Shown here: positions 1 to 8,678 of the stretch, one piece after another
Position numbering within the stretch: position 1 is the stretch's first letter
How the letters are laid out: every line of letters starts with the position of its first letter
Source: JBIKWM01 sp044356305
Lineage (GTDB): Bacteria; Bacteroidota; Bacteroidia; UBA10329
Length of the DNA: 64,000 bases
Direction of reading: 5' to 3'
Assembly: GCA_044356305.1 (NCBI GenBank)
Contig: JBIKWM010000005.1
Span: forward strand, 75,309-139,308
Notes under the pieces: generated by a model
Seen by the model: the letters and a program-made list of their open reading frames with translations, nothing else
What the model was told of the DNA's origin: nothing
Databases searched by the model: none
Program-made: the position numbers and the translations under genes

Positions 1-551
1 TCATCAATTCAAAGGGAATATCGAACGAATACAACAGACTTCAATATGATGCGCCTGTGGTGGCTCCGGTTTCGCATGTCCGCTTTGTGGGCAGGGATCA
101 GAATCTCGTTCTGACTTACAGGGATATTCTTTCGGACACGTTGTTCCTGGAGGGTAAGAATGGTGAATTTACCATGAAGGTGAACAGGAGTTTTTCCGAT
201 CCCATTGCCCAATACGCGCACAGTACCTCTTCCGAGTTTGCCGTCCTCGGTGCCGATGCCGGCCTACAGGTTATTGATCTGTCGCCCAGTTCAAGCTTGA
301 ATGTGCGCTCGAAAGAGAACATGACCGGAGATATCCTCTTGAACAGCGGCCTTGGCAAAGTGCTGACACTGCGCGGTCATTTGGCCCGATTCAGTACTGA
401 TGGAAAGCGGATGTATTACATCAACGAGGACGGGATACTCAAGTTCCTGCCCGTTGATCCGACCGAGATCCTGCGTCTGGTCAACGAGGAGAAGATCTTT
501 GGCAACAAGCGGAAACTGACGGAGACCGAATTATTGGAGTTCGGATTCTGA
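1..551 (+). CDS. C-terminal part of a WD40/beta-propeller-like protein (5' end outside window)
   Basis: The reading frame is open from the first bases of the window (first full codon at base 3), so the start lies upstream; a GTG at 57 is only an internal valine. The visible 180 or so residues are short beta-strand segments with DG and D-x-R turns (for example FSTDGKRMYYINEDG), as in beta-propeller blades. They end in a motif, DPTEILRLVNEEKIFG followed by LTETELLEFGF, that resembles the tails of large Bacteroidota WD40 proteins, where the propeller often follows a STAND or caspase-like N-terminus. That N-terminal part cannot be seen here, so its function stays open. The last 21 bases overlap the convergent membrane-protein gene on the minus strand. 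Confidence 0.6.
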   Translation, partial: INSKGISNEYNRLQYDAPVVAPVSHVRFVGRDQNLVLTYRDILSDTLFLEGKNGEFTMKVNRSFSDPIAQYAHSTSSEFAVLGADAGLQVIDLSPSSSLNVRSKENMTGDILLNSGLGKVLTLRGHLARFSTDGKRMYYINEDGILKFLPVDPTEILRLVNEEKIFGNKRKLTETELLEFGF

Positions 552-1268
552 CGGTCCTTCCTGTGCAGGCAGGTCATAATGGACCATGTCCCAAGATGCA
601 CGGTTGCCACGGATGGATTTATAGAACTGATCGGGAAATAGCTTGATGGCACCCCCGATAACGAAAAGCACGGCCCACGGCACGAGTATGTTGCGCATCA
701 GAAAGGTGCGTTGGGTGGGTTGCCAGCGGTCGAAATCGGTGAGTTGGATTCCGATGACGATACCGAAAGTGAGTGCCACATAGGTCGGGGCCGCGTACAT
801 CAACAGGAAATCACCACCGGGCCAGCGCTGAATCTTGAACAACACAATGCTGAACCCTACCGCGATGACCAACAGGGCAAACGACCCCATGGCACGCAGG
901 AAGTTGTTGCCTCTGAACCTGAACGGTGTGCTCAGTGCCTGAAGCAGACTGCTCAGGGCTGTAATGAGCATGGTGAGCACGAAAATCGGGCCCGAACCGG
1001 GCAGGTGGAGTTGAAACCCGATGAAACTGAAGAGCATGAAGCCCATCATGACAAGAAAGACTCGGGCTGCATTCTGCGTGCTGAACAATGAAAGGGCAAT
1101 GACCGATAGGCAAAAAAGAAGAAGACCTGTAAGTAGAACAAGCTCGACAAAATCTGGCACCTGCTTCACATTGATCATGAGCACGATGAGAACCAGATTG
1201 AAAATGAAAAGCCCGATGCTGATAGCAGGAATCTTGGCTTTCAGGAAATCAACAAAGCGTTTTTTCAT
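531..1268 (-). CDS. Polytopic membrane protein of unknown function
   Basis: A 245-residue protein with about six hydrophobic segments: residues roughly 14-33, 42-62, 70-88, 94-112, 128-146 and 156-176, with another near 190-210. The stretch around IQRWPGGDFLLMYAAP resembles the lipid-facing 'HWPGA' signature seen in many Bacteroidota inner-membrane proteins of the GldL-like type, but the rest is not recognisable and I do not assign a function. An ATG start at 1268 follows a TACTTTTAG promoter-like box on the same strand. The gene is convergent with, and overlaps by 21 bp, the propeller protein. The soluble C-terminal tail after the last segment is about 35 residues. Confidence 0.7.
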   Translation of the reverse strand: MKKRFVDFLKAKIPAISIGLFIFNLVLIVLMINVKQVPDFVELVLLTGLLLFCLSVIALSLFSTQNAARVFLVMMGFMLFSFIGFQLHLPGSGPIFVLTMLITALSSLLQALSTPFRFRGNNFLRAMGSFALLVIAVGFSIVLFKIQRWPGGDFLLMYAAPTYVALTFGIVIGIQLTDFDRWQPTQRTFLMRNILVPWAVLFVIGGAIKLFPDQFYKSIRGNRASWDMVHYDLPAQEGPSESELQ

Positions 1269-1557
1269 GGGGTTGAAAGATTGAACACTAAAAGTAAAGT
1301 GCCATGGGGCTGATGGGTGTAGCCTCTCCGATCATTCACCTTTTCTGAACTTCTTTCTAATTACCGATGGCGGGTGCCTTGCTTGGCAAAGCTAATTGCG
1401 TTGACCTATCATTGACGAAAAGGCCGATTAAGGCAAGAGAAACTCCCTGAAGTTCTCGCGCGTCACCACCTTGGTTACGGGTTGGTACGCATCGATAAAG
1501 GTTTTCGGAATGCTGAATTCCAATAATGTTATGCTTTTATGGGAATTCAGGTGCTGA
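1269..1557. other. Gene-free spacer
   Basis: Between two minus-strand genes. It holds the likely promoter of the membrane protein near its left end. I see no convincing gene, hairpin or repeat in the remainder; an apparent minus-strand frame at 1428-1652 is mostly a shadow of the phosphatase gene. Confidence 0.5.
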
Positions 1558-3381
1558 TTAAGCCTTGAACCCGAACAGGACCACATCATCGGTCTGGTGG
1601 GTGGCGCCTTGCCAATCGTCCAAAATGGCCCCGATCCGTTGAAGCTGCGCATCAGGGTCTATGGCGCACAGACCAAGCAGCGTCTCTTTCAACCTGCGGG
1701 TTGAGAACTTGGCATTGTTGGCAGCATTGAACTGGTCCTGTATGCCATCGGAGAAGGTGTAGAGGCAGTCGCCCGGTTGCAAACGAATGGTCCGATCGGT
1801 GAACTGTGTCTCATCGGTGTAACGCTGCCCGCCTATGCTCAATCGGTCGGGCTTCACCTCTTCTTGCACATACTGTCCATCGGGCTGAAAGCGGCAGATG
1901 ATCAGCGGCCTGCGCGCCCCTGCATACTGCACCGAACGGCCGCCATCGCTGAACCGCATGATTGCAAGTTCCATCCCGTCCTGCGTCCTGGTGTCGGGAT
2001 GGTCCTGCTTGAGGGCCCGCCTGGTGCGCTCGTGCATCTCGGCCAAAATGAGTGCGGGCGAGTCGATGCCCTGCTCAAAGATGATGTGGTTGAGCTGGTC
2101 GGTGCCTATCATGCTCATGAATGCGCCCGGCACGCCATGACCGGTGCAGTCGCCCACGGCAACCATCACCGCACCTCGTACTTCGGCTGCCCAGTAAAAA
2201 TCGCCTGATACGATATCGCGCGGCCTGAAAAGCAGGAACGAACCTGGGAGCAGATGGGCCAGATCATCTGCGGTCGGTAAAATGGCACCCTGTATCACAC
2301 TGGCATACCGGATGCTTTCTGTGATGGTGCGGTTCTTAAAATCGAGTTCTTCGTTCTTCGCTTTAAGCGCCTTGGCCTCGCGCACCGCAAATTCGGCCGT
2401 CATGCTGCGCTCCACCTGGGCCAGACGTGCCTCCTGCTCAGCCTTGCGTGTGTCTTCGCGCAGGTGCATCAGTTCCTTCAGGCAGTCGAGGGCGCGGACG
2501 GGTTCCTCAAGTTCCTCGTGGCAGCGCGACTTCAGTTCGAGGGCCTCCATCTGCACATCAGCAGCTCTCAGCCTCTGGGCCAGATGTCCTGCATCGGTGA
2601 GCACCGGCAAAGCGCTGCGATGGTCATCACCGGCCAATAGGGCCTTGGCCCTTGCCAACAAAAGGTGCATCCTGCCCCGCTCGTCATTGGCAGTGAGGAG
2701 CGTGATGCCCTCATCGAAACAACGGAGTGCCTCGGCCCCTTTGCCCACCCCCAGATAGACCGTGCCCATGCCGAGCATGGTCCAGGCCAATGAGCCGCGC
2801 TCGTTGAGGCGTGTACGGACGGCCTGACTTGTGGCGTAATGCGCAAGGGCCTCATCGGGGCGACCGAGCATGGCCAATGTGCGCCCCAGTTGATTGTGCG
2901 AGGCGGCCGTACCTGGCTCATCTCCCTGCCGTTGCCGCAGGCTTAGGGTCTCGGCCTGCAACTCGGCCGCGCGGGTCAGGTCGCCCGATTTGAGGTACAC
3001 GTTGCCGGCCGTGGCCAGGGCCTGCGCCCTTACCGCCTCGGTGGCCTGGTCCAGGTGCGCAAAGGTGACCGCCAGCTGGGCCATGGCCCTGTCGAACTGA
3101 CCGATGCTCTCGAAGTGGTTGGCCAGATAGGTAGTGGCCAGCACCACATCATCGGGTTGGTCAGAGCCGGAGAGCACCTCATTGGCGCTGAAGAGGTCCT
3201 TGACATCGGTGCCCGGAAGAGAAAGGATGAAGGATGCGAAATAGCGGTGGAGCAGGGCCAGGGCACGCGTCCGTTCGCTGCTTGCGGGGTCATCTAGCAC
3301 CTCCTCGGCTAGTCGCAGGGCCTCCCGAGGGTCGGTATATCGGAGCGCGAAAGCCTTTTCAAGCCTTAGATCGGGTGTCAT
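1558..3381 (-). CDS. TPR-containing SpoIIE/PP2C-type serine phosphatase
   Basis: The 607-residue protein starts at the ATG MTPDLRLEKAF. A longer frame to 3588 would run through the divergent promoter and the neighbouring gene, so it was rejected. Residues about 10-320 are tetratricopeptide-like helical repeats. Residues about 325-375 are a charged coiled coil (EEPVRALDCLKELMHLRE... AEQEARLAQ). The rest is a SpoIIE-class PP2C domain with its metal-binding aspartates in DIVSGDFYW (about 390), GDCTGHGVPGAFMS (about 407) and FSDGIQDQF (about 545). In the family such proteins dephosphorylate a small serine/threonine phosphoprotein. There is no membrane segment, so the protein is probably cytoplasmic. 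The divergent SiaC-like gene 118 bp away is the obvious candidate substrate. A TACTTTCG -7 box lies at 3436-3443. Confidence 0.85.
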   Translation of the reverse strand: MTPDLRLEKAFALRYTDPREALRLAEEVLDDPASSERTRALALLHRYFASFILSLPGTDVKDLFSANEVLSGSDQPDDVVLATTYLANHFESIGQFDRAMAQLAVTFAHLDQATEAVRAQALATAGNVYLKSGDLTRAAELQAETLSLRQRQGDEPGTAASHNQLGRTLAMLGRPDEALAHYATSQAVRTRLNERGSLAWTMLGMGTVYLGVGKGAEALRCFDEGITLLTANDERGRMHLLLARAKALLAGDDHRSALPVLTDAGHLAQRLRAADVQMEALELKSRCHEELEEPVRALDCLKELMHLREDTRKAEQEARLAQVERSMTAEFAVREAKALKAKNEELDFKNRTITESIRYASVIQGAILPTADDLAHLLPGSFLLFRPRDIVSGDFYWAAEVRGAVMVAVGDCTGHGVPGAFMSMIGTDQLNHIIFEQGIDSPALILAEMHERTRRALKQDHPDTRTQDGMELAIMRFSDGGRSVQYAGARRPLIICRFQPDGQYVQEEVKPDRLSIGGQRYTDETQFTDRTIRLQPGDCLYTFSDGIQDQFNAANNAKFSTRRLKETLLGLCAIDPDAQLQRIGAILDDWQGATHQTDDVVLFGFKA

Positions 3382-3435
3382 CGGCACGCAGAACTGATTT
3401 GAAAAGCCATGGCGCGGAACAAGAGTGACATGGGC

Positions 3436-3443
3436 CGAAAGTA
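3436..3443 (-). promoter_or_regulatory. -7 box TACTTTCG of the phosphatase gene
   Basis: On the minus strand the eight bases read TACTTTCG, one base from the Bacteroidota -7 consensus TAnnTTTG, about 55 bases before the ATG. It is 13 bases from the oppositely oriented box of the SiaC-like gene. Confidence 0.5.
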
Positions 3444-3456
3444 CAGCGCGATCAAT

Positions 3457-3464
3457 TAGTTTTG
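3457..3464 (+). promoter_or_regulatory. -7 box TAGTTTTG of the SiaC-like operon
   Basis: An exact TAnnTTTG match 36 bases upstream of the ATG at 3500, back-to-back with the phosphatase promoter. The two promoters would share one regulatory region. Confidence 0.5.
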
Positions 3465-3499
3465 CCCGGCCTTCAAAGGCAAGAACCACCACAGCGCCT

Positions 3500-3889
3500 A
3501 TGCTACAAGAGCCGCTTCGCATCAAGGGTGCGGAGTTCACACCCGAGATCAGTTTCAGCCCCGATGGCGAGCTTAGACTCATCGGCAAATCGTTCTGGGA
3601 AAATTCGCAGGGATTTTATGCCCCAGTGCTCGAATGGGTCGATGCCTATCTTAAACAACCCGCCACAAAGACGGTGCTGACGGTGCAGCTCGACTACTTC
3701 AACACCGCCACGGCCAAGGTGCTGATGGATATGCTGAAGCGGTTTGAGCGGGCGCGAATCGAAAAGTCCATGGACATAGAGGTGCACTGGATGTACCTCG
3801 ACATGGATGAGGACCTACAAGAGGCAGGCGAGGAGTATGCCTCGATTGTGAAGATACCATTCAAACTAATGCCAATCCCTTCAAAATGA
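3500..3889 (+). CDS. SiaC-family (DUF1987) regulatory phosphoprotein
   Basis: A 129-residue protein matching the SiaC/DUF1987 layout. It has an N-terminal strand region with GKSFWENSQGFYAPVLEWVDAY, then the hallmark DYFNTATAKVLMDMLKRFE, and a C-terminal WMYLDMDEDLQEAGEEYASIVKIPF. In the Pseudomonas SiaABCD system, SiaC is phosphorylated by SiaB and dephosphorylated by the PP2C phosphatase SiaA; the unphosphorylated form activates the diguanylate cyclase SiaD. The threonines in YFNTAT lie in the conserved region, but I cannot say which is modified. The ATG at 3500 was preferred over an in-frame upstream start at 3425, which lies within the promoter region. Its stop overlaps the next start (ATGA), so the two are co-translated. 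No SiaB-like kinase or cyclase is in the window. Confidence 0.8.
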   Translation: MLQEPLRIKGAEFTPEISFSPDGELRLIGKSFWENSQGFYAPVLEWVDAYLKQPATKTVLTVQLDYFNTATAKVLMDMLKRFERARIEKSMDIEVHWMYLDMDEDLQEAGEEYASIVKIPFKLMPIPSK

Positions 3890-4725
3890 AGCTCATCAAC
3901 CCGATTCTCATTTCGAGTGCCCTGATTGTGGCCCAATCCTGTCAGGAAAAAGCACCTGCGCCCGTGGCCGAGACACCTGTGGCCGAAGTGCCGCAGACCC
4001 CGGCTGAACCGCTGGACGAGCTGCGCGATTTCAAGTTCCACAAGACCATCGGCAACATACCCTACCCGGCCACCGACCTGTTTCAGACCGTGAAGAAGTC
4101 GCAGTCGGCCTTTGACCCGGCCCTGACCAACCCCGTGGAGAAGGCTGCCAAATACACCGGTTCCACTCAGAAGGCGCTCAATTACGGGGTGTATTCCATG
4201 GACCTGATGTACCTGGCCATGTTCGACCGCCACAGCGAACTGAAGAAGTACTTCGCCACCAGCCGCACCATGGCCAAGGAACTGGACATGTCAGAAAGCT
4301 TTGAACGTTATGCCTCAGAGAGCACCTTGGCGGCCCTTGAGAGCAACGACAGTCTGGTGGCCCTTGTTAACAGTATGTACGGAGAGGTGGACAACTACCT
4401 GCGCAACAACGACCGCCTCAATGCCGCCAGCCTGATACTGGTGGGCAGCTGGGTTGAGAGCCAGTATGTGAGCCTGAGCATTGTAAAAGGAATGCCGAAC
4501 GCGGCCGATTATTCGGCCAAGGTGTATGAGCAGAAGCTCACGCTGCTCAATCTGCTGAACATGTTGGAGGAATTCAAGGGCGACAAGGCTCTGGCACCCA
4601 CCATTGCCAGCCTGAAGGCGTTGATGAAGGTGTATGACGGCATCAACTCGGCCGATGAGGTGGCCCCGAAACTGAATGACATCTACAACGGTACGGCCGC
4701 AGTGCGCAAGCAGATAGCCGGCTGA
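3886..4725 (+). CDS. Putative lipoprotein of unknown function, co-transcribed with SiaC-like gene
   Basis: A 279-residue protein beginning MKLINPILISSALIVAQSC. This is a lipoprotein signal peptide with a somewhat weak lipobox (AQSC), followed by a proline/alanine/glutamate linker at residues 20-45. The remainder is predicted helical, with no motif I recognise. The start overlaps the SiaC-like stop by ATGA, implying translational coupling, and a strong terminator follows. The context suggests an envelope component of the phosphatase/SiaC pathway, but this is inference from position only. Confidence 0.7.
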   Translation: MKLINPILISSALIVAQSCQEKAPAPVAETPVAEVPQTPAEPLDELRDFKFHKTIGNIPYPATDLFQTVKKSQSAFDPALTNPVEKAAKYTGSTQKALNYGVYSMDLMYLAMFDRHSELKKYFATSRTMAKELDMSESFERYASESTLAALESNDSLVALVNSMYGEVDNYLRNNDRLNAASLILVGSWVESQYVSLSIVKGMPNAADYSAKVYEQKLTLLNLLNMLEEFKGDKALAPTIASLKALMKVYDGINSADEVAPKLNDIYNGTAAVRKQIAG

Positions 4726-4747
4726 TCATTTTCATACCGATAATCAC

Positions 4748-4785
4748 AAAAGCCCCGAGGCGTCAGCGTCTTGGGGCTTTTCTTT
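4748..4785 (+). terminator. Rho-independent terminator after the SiaC-lipoprotein operon
   Basis: The arms AAAAGCCCC and GGGGCTTTT, extended inward by a few pairs to a tcag loop, are followed by TCTTT. It lies 23 bp past the lipoprotein stop. It also argues against an upstream TTG start (4771) for the following transporter. Confidence 0.85.
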
Positions 4786-4794
4786 GCCCCCCAC

Positions 4795-7695
4795 ATGGAT
4801 AGGAAAGTCATTGAGGCCCTTGTGCGGCTGTTCGCCATACTGGGCCGGTTGGGTGGGTCGGGACCTGAGGGCCGCGAACTGGTGAGGGCCTACCTCGCAG
4901 ACCTGCTCACCCGCTCGCAGGCCGATGAGCTGCTGCCCATCTACGACCGCGAGCAGGGCAGCGAGGCCCTTTCGAGCCTGGGCGACCTGGGGCGCAAGCG
5001 CGTAACGGTGCTATCTGTGAAGGTGGTGGGCCTCTGCTCGGGCATTGCCGAAGGGCTTAACAAGCAGCAGCGGCTGCTGGTGGCCATAAGGGTGGCCGAG
5101 TTCATTGTGCGCGACCGTGTGCCCACCGAGCTGGAGAGCGACCTGCTCAACGCGATCCTTGAGAGCCTTAACATAGCCTCTGGAGACCAGGCGGACATCA
5201 TTGCCCTTGTTGAACGGGACCATGTGCGCTTGGCACAGGATGGGCAGAATGTGCTGCTTATAGGACCGGCCGATGTGGGTAGCACCGCGCGCAACCTGCG
5301 GTTAGAGGGGCTGAGGGGCATGGTCACGGCCCGGCTCTTTCCGGACGAGGCGCTCATGGTGCTGTTCGGCAGTGGACTCAGTTCAGAGATGCGCATCAAC
5401 GGCCAGCTGGTGGCGGGCAACGGGGTGCATGTGGCGAGCGAGGGGGCCAGCCTGCGCCTGGGCGGTGCCACGCTGCACTATTCTGAACTGATGCGGCATG
5501 CCTTGGGCCTGGAAGACGAACCGAGGGTGCTGTTTGAGGTCGATGGGGTGAGCTTCACCTTCCGCAGCGGCCACATAGGTATCCATCCGCTCAGTTTCTC
5601 AGAGAACTCGGGCAATCTGGTTGGCATCATGGGCGGCAGCGGGGCCGGTAAATCGACCCTGCTCAACATCCTTAACGGCAACGACCGCCCCACCAAGGGC
5701 CAGGTGCGCCTTAACGGCCTCGACCTGCACGACCCCGCCAGCGGACTGGCCGGGGTGGTGGGGTTCGTGTCGCAGGACGACCTGCTCATAGAGGAGCTCA
5801 CCGTATTCGATAACCTCTACTATTCGGCCCGGCTGTGCTATGGCGACCTCGCAGAGGCCGAGGTGCGCGACAAGGTGCAGGAGGTGCTGCGGCAGTTGGG
5901 CCTCGACCACATTGCCCATCTGCAGGTGGGCGGGGTGATGAACAAGGTGATAAGCGGAGGGCAGCGCAAGCGCCTCAACATAGCCCTTGAACTGATACGC
6001 GAACCCCTGGTACTCTTTGCCGATGAGCCCACCTCGGGGCTCTCATCGAGCGATTCGGAACAGGTGATAGACCTGCTGCGCCAACAGGCACTGGGCGGTA
6101 GGCTGGTGTTCGTGGTCATTCATCAGCCATCGTCCGATATATTCAAACGCTTTGACAAGCTGCTGATCCTGGACCGTGGCGGCTACATGACCTACTATGG
6201 CGAGCCGCTGGGGGCCGTGACGTGGTTCAAGGCCTGTGCACACCACATGCGGCCCGATGAGGCCGAGTGCACCGAGTGTGGCAACGTGAACCCCGAGCAG
6301 ATCTTCAACATCCAGGAGAACAAGGTGCTTGACGAGTTCGGGCGGCCCACCGCGCAGCGCAAGGTGATGCCTGAGGAGTGGTACACACGGTTCAACAGCG
6401 CAGAGGCCAACCGGCCCGTAGCGGCCAGGCAGGTGCAGGGGCTGCCTGCCTCACCGCAGCGGATGCTGGGCCGCATGGGTCAGTACCTGGTGTTCCTGAG
6501 CCGCGATGCCAAGGCCAAGCTGCGCAACCGCCAGTTTCTTACCCTTATCCTGGTGGTGCCCGTGGTGCTGGCCGCCCTGCTGGCCCTGCTTCTGCGCAAC
6601 GGCTCGGCCACCGACTATGTCTATCGCCTCAACCCCAACATCCCGTCCTACCTGTTCATATCGGTCATCGTGTCACTGTTTCTGGGCCTGATGCTATCGG
6701 CCGAGCAGATCATCAGAGACCGGTTGATACTCAGGCGCGAGTCGTTCCTCGATCTGAGCAGCGATGCCTACCTCATGGCCAAGGTGACGGTGCTCATAGG
6801 CATCACGGCCATACAGGCCACCCTTTTTGTGGCCGTGGGCAATCTGCTCATCGGGCTGGGCTGGGCGGCCGTGCCGTTCTGGCTTATCCTGTTCGCCACC
6901 GGGGTGGCCGCGTGCATGATGGGGCTCATCCTATCGGCCTATCTCAACTCGGTGGTGACCATCTACATCTCCGTGCCGCTCATCATCATCCCTCAGATCC
7001 TGCTCAGTGGGGTGATGGTGAAATACGATGACCTGTTCCCGGCCTTCACCCGCAAGGACGCGGTGCCGCTTGTGGGCGAGCTGATGGTGTCGAAATGGGC
7101 CTTTGAGGGGCTGGCCGTGAGCGTGTTCCGCGACAACCCGTATGAGGCGACCCGGTTTGCGAGCGATGCCGCTGTGAGTCAGGCACACTTCCGCAAGGTG
7201 CACTGGCACAACCGGATGGAGGACCTGATGCGCTCAAGGGCCAAGGACACGGCCGCCATCTGGTTCACCGAGCTCACCTTGGCACAGGGCCGCCCACCGG
7301 GCCCCGACCCCAAGGCCGACCTTGCGGCCCTGCGTGTGCGGTACAAGGACGCATACACCGCTGCGGTGGCCGGGCGCGATGGGGTGCTGGCCGCACAGAC
7401 GGCCGAGGAGCAGCAGCGCCTGCGCGACCGCTATGCCAACGACCGCCTGCGCAACATGCTCGAAGGGCGCAACGATGCCACCGAGATGGCCCTTGTCAAC
7501 AAGGCGCGCATCATACCGCGCTACGACCCCATCTACCTGAGCCGTGGCGAGGCCGGGTTTATCCGCACCCCGCTCTACGCTGCGTGCAAGCCCGTGCTGG
7601 GCCGCTGTGCCGATACTTTCTGGGTCAACATGAGTGTCATCCTGCTCATGGCGCTGCTGCTCTATCTGCCCGTGCGTTTCAAACTGAGGGCCTGA
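4795..7695 (+). CDS. ABCG-like ABC transporter with ATPase and ABC2-type permease in one chain, plus TerB-like and FHA-like N-terminal parts
   Basis: A 966-residue fused transporter. Residues about 1-140 are helical and TerB-like. About 150-235 form a short beta domain reminiscent of FHA. The nucleotide-binding domain has Walker A GGSGAGKST (about 280), the signature SGGQRKR (about 387) and Walker B LVLFADEPTSG (about 405), with ABCG-type features. Membrane helices lie at about 580-780, a large charged soluble loop at about 785-940, and a last membrane helix at the C-terminus. The start at ATG 4795 avoids the terminator. Substrate is unknown: similar large Bacteroidota half-transporters are usually annotated only as ATP-binding cassette proteins. 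miaE follows 44 bp downstream. Confidence 0.85.
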   Translation: MDRKVIEALVRLFAILGRLGGSGPEGRELVRAYLADLLTRSQADELLPIYDREQGSEALSSLGDLGRKRVTVLSVKVVGLCSGIAEGLNKQQRLLVAIRVAEFIVRDRVPTELESDLLNAILESLNIASGDQADIIALVERDHVRLAQDGQNVLLIGPADVGSTARNLRLEGLRGMVTARLFPDEALMVLFGSGLSSEMRINGQLVAGNGVHVASEGASLRLGGATLHYSELMRHALGLEDEPRVLFEVDGVSFTFRSGHIGIHPLSFSENSGNLVGIMGGSGAGKSTLLNILNGNDRPTKGQVRLNGLDLHDPASGLAGVVGFVSQDDLLIEELTVFDNLYYSARLCYGDLAEAEVRDKVQEVLRQLGLDHIAHLQVGGVMNKVISGGQRKRLNIALELIREPLVLFADEPTSGLSSSDSEQVIDLLRQQALGGRLVFVVIHQPSSDIFKRFDKLLILDRGGYMTYYGEPLGAVTWFKACAHHMRPDEAECTECGNVNPEQIFNIQENKVLDEFGRPTAQRKVMPEEWYTRFNSAEANRPVAARQVQGLPASPQRMLGRMGQYLVFLSRDAKAKLRNRQFLTLILVVPVVLAALLALLLRNGSATDYVYRLNPNIPSYLFISVIVSLFLGLMLSAEQIIRDRLILRRESFLDLSSDAYLMAKVTVLIGITAIQATLFVAVGNLLIGLGWAAVPFWLILFATGVAACMMGLILSAYLNSVVTIYISVPLIIIPQILLSGVMVKYDDLFPAFTRKDAVPLVGELMVSKWAFEGLAVSVFRDNPYEATRFASDAAVSQAHFRKVHWHNRMEDLMRSRAKDTAAIWFTELTLAQGRPPGPDPKADLAALRVRYKDAYTAAVAGRDGVLAAQTAEEQQRLRDRYANDRLRNMLEGRNDATEMALVNKARIIPRYDPIYLSRGEAGFIRTPLYAACKPVLGRCADTFWVNMSVILLMALLLYLPVRFKLRA

Positions 7696-7739
7696 CGCCC
7701 CGGACCTCCGTACCCATCAACCGCCAACCACCCAAGGCC

Positions 7740-8327
7740 ATGCTCGGACTCAAGCTGCCCACCGACCCCCGCTGGGCCGATATCGCCTCGAAGAACATCA
7801 GCGAGATACTCACCGACCACGCCTACTGCGAGCAGAAGGCCGCATCGAGCGCCATATCATTCATCATCCATCACCCCGAAAAAACGGAGCTTGTGCAGGC
7901 CATGACCGAGCTGTGCCGCGAGGAGATGGGCCACTTTGCCATGGTGCACGAGCGCATTGTGCAGCGTGGCCTGACGCTGGGCCGGCAGCGCAAGGACGAG
8001 TACGTGGAGCGCATCATGGCTCACTTCAAGGGGCGCGACCACGGCTCGCGGCAGCTGCGCCTGGTGCACGACCTGCTCATTGCCGCGCTGATTGAGGCCC
8101 GGAGCTGCGAGCGCTTCAGGCTGCTGAGCGAGCACCTGCCCGATGCCGACCTGGCCGCCTTTTACCGCGACCTGATGGTGAGCGAGGCCAACCACTACAC
8201 CCTCTTCCTCGGCTTTGCCCGCTCCTATGGCCGACGGGCCGAGGTGGATGCCCTGTGGGACGGCCTGCTGGCCTACGAGGCGCAGGTGATGGCCGAACTC
8301 GGGACGGCCGAGCGGATACACGGGTGA
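7740..8327 (+). CDS. miaE: tRNA-(ms2io6A)-hydroxylase
   Basis: A 195-residue non-haem di-iron, ferritin-like protein that hydroxylates the isopentenyl group of ms2i6A37 in tRNA. The family start MLGLKLPTDPRWADIA is present. So are the ligand-bearing helices: EQKAASSAISFI, REEMGHFAMVHER, EARSCERFRLLSEHLP and EANHYTLFL. Length is normal for the family. ATG 7740 was chosen because the longer frame lies inside the transporter gene. A downstream gene-free region with phased repeats begins within about 120 bp of the stop. Confidence 0.9.
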   Translation: MLGLKLPTDPRWADIASKNISEILTDHAYCEQKAASSAISFIIHHPEKTELVQAMTELCREEMGHFAMVHERIVQRGLTLGRQRKDEYVERIMAHFKGRDHGSRQLRLVHDLLIAALIEARSCERFRLLSEHLPDADLAAFYRDLMVSEANHYTLFLGFARSYGRRAEVDALWDGLLAYEAQVMAELGTAERIHG

Positions 8328-8447
8328 GGAGGGGTGGGCAAAAGGAAGGTTAGCCCGAAGTTACAAACTGCTTTAATTAACTCTGAGCAAGGGGTCCTGC
8401 GGAACAATTGCTCGGGCGCGGGGGTGGGACGGAAGCCGATGAGCGGT

Positions 8448-8678
8448 ATGGTCGAGGGTGGGGCCTGTATGGGCTGACCTGAGATGATTATGCCTCGACC
8501 GGAATGAAATATGCCTCGACCTAAGTCAATTATGCCTCGACCGGAGTTAATTATGCCTCGACCTATGACAATTATGCCTCGACATATGTCTATTATGTAT
8601 CGACCTGAGAGCGATATGCCTTGACAGAAATGCGTTATGCCCTCACGGGTAGGTGATATGGTCGGGAAAGAGGGAAGG
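8448..8678. repeat. Array of 11 imperfect 21-bp phased repeats
   Basis: Units start at 8448, 8469, 8490, 8511, 8532, 8553, 8574, 8595, 8616, 8637 and 8658, always exactly 21 bp apart. The core ATGCCTCGACC is perfect or nearly so in the five central units from 8490; the other ten positions vary but usually end in ATT or AT. The outer units are degenerate (ATGGTCG, ATGCCCT). Conserved core plus variable spacer at exactly two helical turns suggests stacked protein-binding sites rather than a coding repeat. The minus strand is open through the array but has no start codon. Confidence 0.85.

Noticed and set aside
3382..3588. Longer start for the SpoIIE phosphatase
   Set aside because: It would cross two divergent promoters and the coding start of the SiaC-like gene.
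8448..8678. CRISPR array
   Set aside because: The 21-bp period is too short and the spacers too similar; no cas genes.
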